A stretch of 64,000 nt of DNA, taken from positions 2,501,472 to 2,565,471 of the forward strand of contig CAJNDS010001112.1 in NCBI GenBank assembly GCA_905221605.1, given 5' to 3'. The translations under genes and the position numbers were made by a program. Positions within the stretch are counted from its first letter, which is position 1; each line of letters begins with the position of its first letter. Shown piece after piece: positions 11,811-20,239 of this stretch. Below the pieces are notes generated by a model that was given only the letters and a program-made list of their open reading frames with translations, did no database searches and was not told the origin of the DNA. The stretch comes from Symbiodinium natans. Its lineage: Eukaryota; Sar; Dinophyceae; Suessiales; Symbiodiniaceae.

Positions 11811-11909
11811 CCCCCATATAATCTGGTACTAACAGTCCTTCATAGGGATTGTATAAGGGGTACTATAACCCCTATCAAGGGCTCTTAGTATGAAGGGGGA
11901 ACATCCCAA
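11811..11909. mobile_element. TTGGGATG MITE copy 2 with 8-bp TSD
   Basis: A 99-bp element with TTGGGATGTTCCCCC/GGGGGAACATCCCAA ends, flanked on both sides by the exact 8-mer CCTTCACC (11803-11810 and 11910-11917). The internal sequence also pairs. An 8-bp duplication plus short inverted ends is the signature of a cut-and-paste transposon, hAT-like by duplication length (inference). No transposase is encoded. Confidence 0.9.
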
Positions 11910-12747
11910 CCTTCACCTTGCTTAGGGTTTTTCGTCCAAAGGCCATCCTGGATAGAGAATCTGGGTAGTTTGGCGTCCGGTGACCGAGGATCTCGCAACG
12001 CCCAGCACTTCTTTCAGCCTTCGCGGAATCGCAGGAGCAATCAACATGCCCACCTCAGTAAAGGAGGGGGGTATAGGTTTTGGGGTGTGAAGGGCTTAGG
12101 ATAAGGGAGGGCGGGGGAGATTAAACTCAACAAGGGCTCATTCTTTATGAGGGCTTCACACCAGAAAGCCCCAAGACATATCTCTTGACCAAGAATATTC
12201 GTGGATTCTTATTGCACTGCATTTTGGGATTCGGGATCTTCATTCTTTGGCTTGTTGGTACTTACACCCCCTCTCCTGAACACCCCGAAACCTCAAAACC
12301 TAAACCCTAAACCAGCCGAATAGGAGTTGGAGTCCATCCTGTTGTTGTGACCTGTCTTTACCCGTGAGTTCTTGTCCGAAGCCCCTTACCGACTGCACGC
12401 TTTTTGCAACTCAGCATACACTGGGAGAGGTGTGTTTGAACGAACGTGTTGCTCGATTTGTCCCTGCGGAGTTGCGTGTGAGCCGTGTGAGCGTGGGCAG
12501 TGAGGGTGGCAAAAAGAGCCCTAGTCCTGAACCCCTGCCCCTGGGTCAAGGGTGCAAGGCCCAAGACTCCCGTGAAATCGTGTGTGTTGCCCTGCTACCC
12601 TGTCAACCAATTAAACCCGTGAGCCCTGTGCACCCTCTATGCCCCCACAAGTCCCATACACTCTATACATCCTGGTTCAGGGTTTTAGGTTTTGGGTCTG
12701 TTACGGAAGGGCTGGCCTTAAGCCTCGCGCGCCACATGTAAACCCTA

Positions 12748-12835
12748 GACCCTAAAATCTCTCCCTAGGGATCCCTAACCCTAAACCCTAAAATCTCTCC
12801 CTAGGGATCCCTAACCCTAAACCCTAAAATCTCTG
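12748..12835. repeat. 41-bp direct repeat
   Basis: Unit AAATCTCTCCCTAGGGATCC followed by CTAACCCTAAACCCTA occurs twice, with a third partial start. It contains the palindrome CCCTAGGG. It shows duplication of a telomeric patch together with flanking sequence. Confidence 0.85.
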
Positions 12836-13245
12836 GGTGTTTTTTGTAGACTTGGAATGCGCTTTTCTTCAGGATCGGGGGGTTTAGGGTTTAGGGTTTA
12901 GGGTTTAGGGTTTAGGGTTTAGGGTCTAGGGTTACCCCCGAAGTAGGAATCTTTGAGGTGCCCTCTTGAGAAGCCTGCCTCTTTAGGGGCTTAGGTTTCT
13001 TAGGTTTCTTAGGGTTTAGGGTTTAGGGTTTAGGGTTTAGGGTTTAGGGTTTAGGGTTCAGGGTTTAGGGTTTAGGGTTTAGGGTTTAGGGTTTCCGTAG
13101 GGTTGCCCGACAGGAGCTGACGGATGGAGCCATTGTGTCTTGGAGCATCTGGATAGGACATAGGCCGACATGGGTCTTGCGGTATTGGATCGTGGTGTGG
13201 TCCACACACTGGCTGAATAGGTAACTCAGTGATTTTGCACTAAAC

Positions 13246-13345
13246 TTGGGATGTTCCCCTATACGAACAGTCCTGAACACGGATTGTAACTACGGGCTAC
13301 TGCAATCCTTAATAAGGACTGTGAGTATAAGGGGGAACATCCCAA
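13246..13345. mobile_element. TTGGGATG MITE copy 3
   Basis: Same inverted ends as the other copies. Flanks CACTAAAC and CCCGAAAC agree at 6 of 8 positions, as expected for an older insertion. It lies between telomeric arrays, about 100 bases after the array at 13030-13095. Confidence 0.8.
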
Positions 13346-13956
13346 CCCGAAACCCTAAACACCTTTCCAGAGTTTGGCGTCCAGGGTTTAGGGTTTAGGG
13401 TTGAGGGTTTAGGGTTTAGGGTTTAGGGTTTAAGGCTCAGGGTTCAGGGTTCAGGGTTTAGGGTTTAGGGTTTAGGGTTTAGGGTTTGGGGTTTAGGGTT
13501 TAGGGTTTAGGGTCTGAGGACTTGATCAGATCATGCCCAGGAGGAGTCGCAACCTAGGAGGCCCAGACTTTTCATGCGGCTCCAAAATTGGTCTAGGGTT
13601 TAGGGTTTAGGGTTTAGGGTTTAGGGTTTAGGGTTTAAGGCTCAGGGTTTAGGGTTTAGGGTTTTTTGAACTGGTCAAGGGACTAAAGGAGGGACCCTTC
13701 ATCAGGGATCTTATGGGTTCTTTAGGGGCTACTTAGGTATATGGGCACTATGTAAGGTATACAAAAGGGTTATTTGTAGGGGAATACTATGAAGAACGGT
13801 CCGGCATTGTAGGCTCAAAGTTGCCCAAAAAAGCCCCATGCCGTACGGCCAGGATGGCCTTTGAACCCATACTGGGTTTAGGGTTTAGGGTTTAGGGTTT
13901 AGGGTTTAGGTTTTAGGGTTTAGGGTTTAGGGTTTAGGGTTTAGGGTTTAGGGTTC

Positions 13957-14177
13957 CCGAAGATCATGTGAAGAAGCAGTTGTGTGCTTTGCGCAAGTCG
14001 CTGCACGAGATGCATCTTGGGTAGTTCTTGTGTGAACCCTAAGCCCTTAAACAAAACTTCCTAGACTCCCTAAACCCTAAACCCCAAACCCAACAAAACT
14101 CAAGACTTCTCAAGATGAGGAGGGATGCAGCGAAGAGGAGCGAGTTCAGATCTTGAGCTTCGGGCCGACTCACTCAT
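13957..14177 (+). CDS. Two possible exons, unknown product
   Basis: At 13959-14020 a frame reads EDHVKKQLCALRKSLHEMHLG and ends at TAG, with G/GTAGTT as a possible donor. At 14115-14177, after CTCAAG, a second reads EEGCSEEERVQILSFGP before T/GTTTTT. Both have normal composition, but the reverse strand of the first is also open. The intron between would be short. Assignment to the coiled-coil gene or to the LRR gene downstream is not possible from sequence alone. Confidence 0.3.
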
Positions 14178-14839
14178 GTTTTTTGACACCTCTTTTTGGG
14201 GCTCTTTTGGGATTAAGGCTGTAGGGTTTTTCGGGTTTTTGGGGCGTTTATCAAGGGATTAAGACTCGCACCCCTAAGGTTTAACCCCTAAAGGTTCCCC
14301 TTAGTTTCCTCCAAATCTGGCCCTCATACTACTTAAGGATCTTGAGAAAGGTTCTTAAACAAACAAGGGTCCAACCTTAAGTTTAGGGTTTAGGGCTTAG
14401 GGTTTAGGGTTTAGGGTTAGGGTCCAAGGTACAACCCCTAGATTTTACGAATTTGACAACTCTTTTTGGGGTGCTTTTTTTGCGTTTCGGATAGTTCAGC
14501 AGGCCAGGATGCGTTCAGGGGTTAGGCTTCGGGTGCTTCAGGTGTACTGGGACTTGAACTCACGGGGCCTGAGCGGGCATTCTAGTTCCCCCCATGTAAC
14601 CCACTGTTCCCTGGGTAATAGCTAACGTAGAGAGGAGCGGATGCTGATAGTGACGACAGTTGATGCCGAAAAGGGCTGAACCTAAACTGCAAACCCGAAG
14701 TTCTACACCCTAAGCCCTGCTAAGCGGGTCGCAGAGTAGGACCCGAAACCCATGGCTTTAGGGTTTGGGTCCCCTACCACCCCTACAGCTCAAACGTAAA
14801 CCCCTAAACCCGAAACCCTAAACCCTAAACCCTAAGCCC

Positions 14840-15216
14840 TAATCCGAGCATCTGAGGGCCCCCCCCCCCCCCCCCCCCCACAATAAGGAATGCAGGGTTC
14901 CGCAATAGTTGGACCGTGGCCCTGTATTGATTCTCTATTAAAAACAATACGAATGTATTGAAAACAATAGGAATGTATAGAATGTCTATTCAGCAGGTGC
15001 AGCCTTAGCGGATGTTTCACATCGATCTTTTCCTGCAGAAGCAAAAAAAAGCTTTAGTTTCAAAATTCTGCAACCCCCCCAAAAAAAATTCCTTTAAATG
15101 TGGGGGGTTTGTCCCATACGAAATCCACCCTAATGGAAAGTAGTCTTCCGGCAGGCTTCCGGCCAACAAAAATCTCTTTAAATGTGGGGGTATTAATTAA
15201 TCAGATGCTCGGATTA
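14840..15216. mobile_element. 377-bp TIR element with 5-bp TSD
   Basis: TAATCCGAGCATCTGA (14840-14855) and its exact reverse complement (15201-15216) bound the element. It sits inside CCCTAAG repeats, and the bases just outside are AGCCC on both sides, a register that plain repeats would not give, so a 5-bp target duplication is likely. Inside are a C20 tract, AT-rich sequence with GAATGTAT repeats and two direct copies of CTTTAAATGTGGGGG. No coding capacity. Unrelated to the shorter MITEs. Confidence 0.85.
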
Positions 15217-15511
15217 AGCCCTAAGCCCTAAGCCCTAAGCCCTAAGCCCTAAGCCCTAAGCCCTAAGCCCTAAACCCTAAACCCAAACTCTCGTGCTCCC
15301 TGGGGCCCCTTTTTTGTGCCTAGTCGCCCTCCTGCAACGGTCCCGTTGCCTTGGCGGCTGGCAAAACAAAAGCCCTCAAACCTTAAACCCCTCAACCCCC
15401 AAACCCTAAACCCTCAACCCCAAACCCTAAACCCCAAACCCTAAACCCCAAACCCCAAACCCCAAACCCTAAACCCTAAACCCTAAACCCTACAAACCCT
15501 ACAAACCCCAG

Positions 15512-18500
15512 CCGAGCTCAGCCCAGGAGCTTGTTCACCGCCTGGGCCACGGTGAGCACCTCGGCGCTTCACGTGAGCGACCTGCAGCTCTCCGACGAGG
15601 AGGTGGGTTTAGGGTTTAGGGTTTGGGGTTTGGGGTTTGGGGTTTAGGGTTTAGGGTTTAGGGTTTAGGGTTTAGGGTTTAGATGAGTTTAGGGTTTAGG
15701 GTTTAGGGTTCATCATGGTTTGTAAGTCATCAGGGTTATGGGTTTGCCAGGTTTGATTAAGAGGGGCTTGTACAGGGGTTAGTAAGGGCTTGCCCAGGTT
15801 TAGGGTTTTCAAGTTGTTTATCTTTTCAACGTTTAAGTCTTCTCAGGGTTTGTGGTTTCACTTCGACTAGCTTACTTCTGGTTTGGACCCAAACCTCTGC
15901 AAAGTTAGACACATCTTGCAGCATCATCCTAGACCCCAAGCCCTCAACCCTAGGCCCTAAACCCTCAGCTGGCAAAAAGCAGCCCTAAACTCTACACCTT
16001 TCACGTCCCGAAGCCCGAATCCCTTTGACCCTAAACCCTAAACCCTAAACCCTAAACCCTAAACCCTAACCACCCTAAACCCTAAACAGCAGCAGCTTCC
16101 TCAGGTGGAGGAGATGGTGGGCACCCTGGAGAGCTGCGAGGAGGCGGACGAGGGTTTTGGGTGGTTAGGGTTTATATTAGGGTTTAGGGTTTAGGGCTTA
16201 GGGTTTAGGGTTTAGGGTTTAGGGAGAGGGGTTTAGTTAACGACTGAGGAACTTGGGGAACGATTTAGTGGGGTTTAGGGTTGAGGATTGAGGGTTCCTG
16301 GGTTTAGGGTTCCCGGGGTTAGAAACGGCTGAGGCTTTATGGGTTTTGGGGTTCCAGGGGTAAAGGGGTTTGGGGGTTGAGGGTTGACAAGGGTTGAGGG
16401 TTGCGGGTTTTTTTGCAAGAAAAGGGTTGAGGGTTTGAGGTGTAGGGGTAAGTTAAAATAGGGGCACAGCTACGACACACCAGCTTCTGTCCTGGTAAAC
16501 CTCTGGGATTAGAGTTCTGTGTTGGCACAGAACGTAGGGTTCAGAGTCTAGGGGTTTAAGAGGGTTTATAGGTTTTACGAAGGTGAGGTTTAGGGAAGGT
16601 ACAGTTTGTCTTTTTCAGAAGACTGTGAGGACTGCCAGACTGCCAGGTTGCTCATGTTCAGGGCTTTAGGGTTTAGGGTTTAACTAGGGTTCAGGGTTCA
16701 GGGAGGTAGACTTCCAAAGCACCCATCCTAAACGTCGCATTGCCGCTTCACGAGCTCTCTCTTGGTTTCTAGGCTGCGTGGCTTGTCTGCGGTCCAATGC
16801 TGCATGGGATGCACTGCAGATGGTGTTGGTGTCAACTTCAACGTTCTACGCTCAAACTCTACACCCTAAACCCCCCTAAACCCTAAACCCCAAACCCAAA
16901 ACCCTAAACCCTAAACCCTAAACCCCCCCTAAACCCTAAACCCTAAACCGTCAGCCTTGTGAGCCCCGCCTCCGAACCCGCATGCCGGAGGTGAAGGAGT
17001 GGGAGATGACGCGGTGTCGGTGCAGTGAGTCGGCGATGCGCAAGCTGCTGGGGCACTTCGCCAGCCAGCCCCTCTTGAGGCTGGCTTGGGAAATGCGGGG
17101 TTTAGGGTTTAGGCTTTAGGTTTCAGGGGTTTAGGGGTTTAGGGGGTTAGGGGTGTAGTGGTTTAGGGGTTTAGGGGTTTAGGGGGCTTAGGAAAGATGC
17201 GCACGCTTTGCTAAACTTGGCTGCTGGCTTTCTTAGCTTTGTTGTTTTGCGTCTTTGAGTTCTTGGAAAAGTTGACAAGGGGTGCACAATGCCACCCCTG
17301 CATCCAAAACCAGTGGCCATGGCCTTCTGCTCTCACTGAAAGCACGTGAAACTCAGACAACGCCTCTCAGTTTTCAGACCCGCAAGCCTTTCCCCAGACC
17401 TAAACCCCAAACACCCGAACCTCAGCGCTCAAAACTCCCAAAGCCCGATACCCTAAACCCTACTTGGAGCTTCATGTTCTAACCCCAATTATGAGCCTAC
17501 TTATCACCTACTTAGAGGACTTGCGGGGGCTTACAAGTACAGTTCCCATATTGGGGTTTCAGAGTACCCTAAGAGTGCCCTGAACTTCCAAACCCCAAAC
17601 CCTAAATCCTAATCCCTAAGTCGGGTTCCAGGTTTATAAACCCTAAACTCCAAACCAAAAAAAGAGCGGTATACCCTATGAACCCCATAAACCCTATAAA
17701 CCAAAAAACCCATAAAGCCGATAAGCCACAAAAACTCTAAAAACTCTAAGAAGCCTAAAAACCCTATAAACGCTTTAAACCCTTTAAACCCTATAAAACC
17801 CCATACCCTGTAAACCCTATAAACCCTAAACCGCAGGCTCGGCCCGCAACGCCCTCGGCCTCCAGGCCAGCCCTAAACCCTAAACCCTAAGCCTCATGCA
17901 GCAGAAACCCTAAACCCTAAACCCTAAACCCTAAACCTTAAACCCTAAACCCTAAACCCCAGGCTCGGCCTCAGCTACAACGCCCTGGGCCTCCAGGGCG
18001 CCCGGCTCCTGGCCGAGGCTGCGGCCGCCGGCGGCTGGCAGCGATCTCTGGGCTGTCTGAGCCTGGAGCCGGGTTTAGGGTTTAGGGGTTTAGGGGTTTG
18101 GGGTTTAGGGTTTAGGGTTTGGGGTGTAGGGTCTGGCCTGGAGCCTCTTAAATGGTTTGGGGTTCAGTTTTGAGGGTTATGGTCTGTGGGAGTGAGAGGA
18201 GCTGTGTCTGGGCAGGGGGGGTGGGGGGGGGGGGGGGGATTCGTCTTTCTACACACGGTTGCGCATCAAGAGACCCTGAAACCGGAAGCTTGCCTGTAGA
18301 GTTGGCTTTACAACCCCTCCGCCCGCCCTAAACCCTGAGCCTTTATGCCCCCAAGGGTCCATATACCTAAATAGGGACTACTTGGGCCTTAATGTGCTTC
18401 CTAGGGACTTTGGGGCCCAAGTATATAGTACTAAGGTACCATGGACCCTTAGGATTACTCTATAAGGCCTAGGCCCTACAAGCCCTCAAACGACAAGTCG

Positions 18501-20198
18501 CCCATGAGCTCAAGCCTAAAGCCGAAGCCCTAACCCTCTTTTCCTTACTTTGCTAGCCTTAGTTTTTTGGGGGGTTTTCCATACTTTGAGTAGGAATATT
18601 CGAGCTTGACCATCCTTGGTTCCTTGTTGATTAGAGAAGTACGTATCCCAAAAAATTGGCGAGGAGATGAACGGCCTGGGGGATGCAGGCTGCAAGCAGG
18701 CGCGCCATTCCTTGGATTAGCGTTTAGGGTTTAGGGTTTAGGGTTTGGGGGGGCTCAGCTCATTCCTTGGCTTTGGAGTCTTCAGGAGTTGCAAGTCGGG
18801 CATGCCGCTTCTTCTGGCATCCCCGCACAGTGCGTGCAGATGCAACAAAAGGGCGTTTGGGGTTTAGGGCTTAGGGTTTGGGGATGTTTAGGGTAGGGCT
18901 CCACCGGGATCCTAAGGGTTAGGGTTGAAGGTTTAGGATTTAGGGCCTTGAGTTACAGGCCTTTGTGGTTATTTATACGGGGAAATATTGTATACCACCC
19001 TATAAACGACGTACCACATAGGATCCTCCCTAAACCCTAAACCCTAAACCCTCTCGGTCCACGTCCTGACAGGTGGCGAGCCTGGTCAAGCAGCACTTGC
19101 CGGCCCTCTCCGTGTTGGAGTTGGGCTGGAACGAGGCAGCGAGCGTTTAGGGTTTAGGTTTAGGGGTTGGGCATCGCTGTTCGAGGGTTTATGGGGTTCA
19201 GGGTTGGCGAGTTTAGAGATTGTTAAAAGGGTCCTCAACCCTAAACCCTAAACCCTTCGGAGGGTGGCAACAAGATTCCAAAACCCTAAAGCCTAAACCC
19301 TAAACCCTAAACCCTATCCAGACTAGGTGGCAAAGTTAAGGTTTTTCAGGCGTTAGGGGAGTCTTCCCTGTTCGTCGCGCTCAGCAAACTGGAACTGCTA
19401 TTCATATTGAATAAATGTAATTAGACAAAATACATATATATATATATATGTATATGTCTCTATCTATAAATACATACATACTATATGTATGTATATATGT
19501 AATGTAATGTAATGATGTGATGTAATGTAATGTAATGTAGTGTAATGTAATGTAATGCAATGTATTGTATGTTTTTCGATGAGACAGAGAGGCGTCTAGG
19601 TAAGCCCCCACATCCAGTTGACGCTGAACCCTGAACCCTAGAAATCCTAGAAACCCTAGACCCTAAACCCTAGAAACCCTAAACCCCAGAAACCCTAGAA
19701 ACCCTAGAAACCCTAGAAACCCTAGAAACCCTAGAAACCCTAGAAACCCCAGAAACCCTAGAAACCCTAGAAACCCTAGAAACCCTGAACCCTAAACCCT
19801 AGAAACCCTAGAAACCCCAGAAACCCCAGAAACCCCAGAAACCCCAGAAACCCCACAAACCCCAGAAACCCTAAAAACCCTAGAAACCCTAGGAACCCCT
19901 AGAAACCCTCGAAACCCTGGACCCCAGAAACCCTAAACCCCTAAACCCTAAACCCCTAAACCCTAAACCCTAAACCCCTAAACCCTAAACCCTAAACCCC
20001 TAAACCCTAAACCCTAGAAACTCTAGGAAGCCCTGGTTAGGTCACGCCGGCCAGCGCCCCCGACTTGGCGCAGCTGCTCCAGGCACCCGATCCTCTCGGG
20101 GATGCTCCAGGCGCTCCTATCTGGTTTAGGGGTTTTAGTTTTTTTGTTTTTGTTTTACTTGTTTTTTTTTTTTTTTTTTTTTTAGGGTTTCGGGTTTT

Positions 20199-20239
<41 letters not shown>

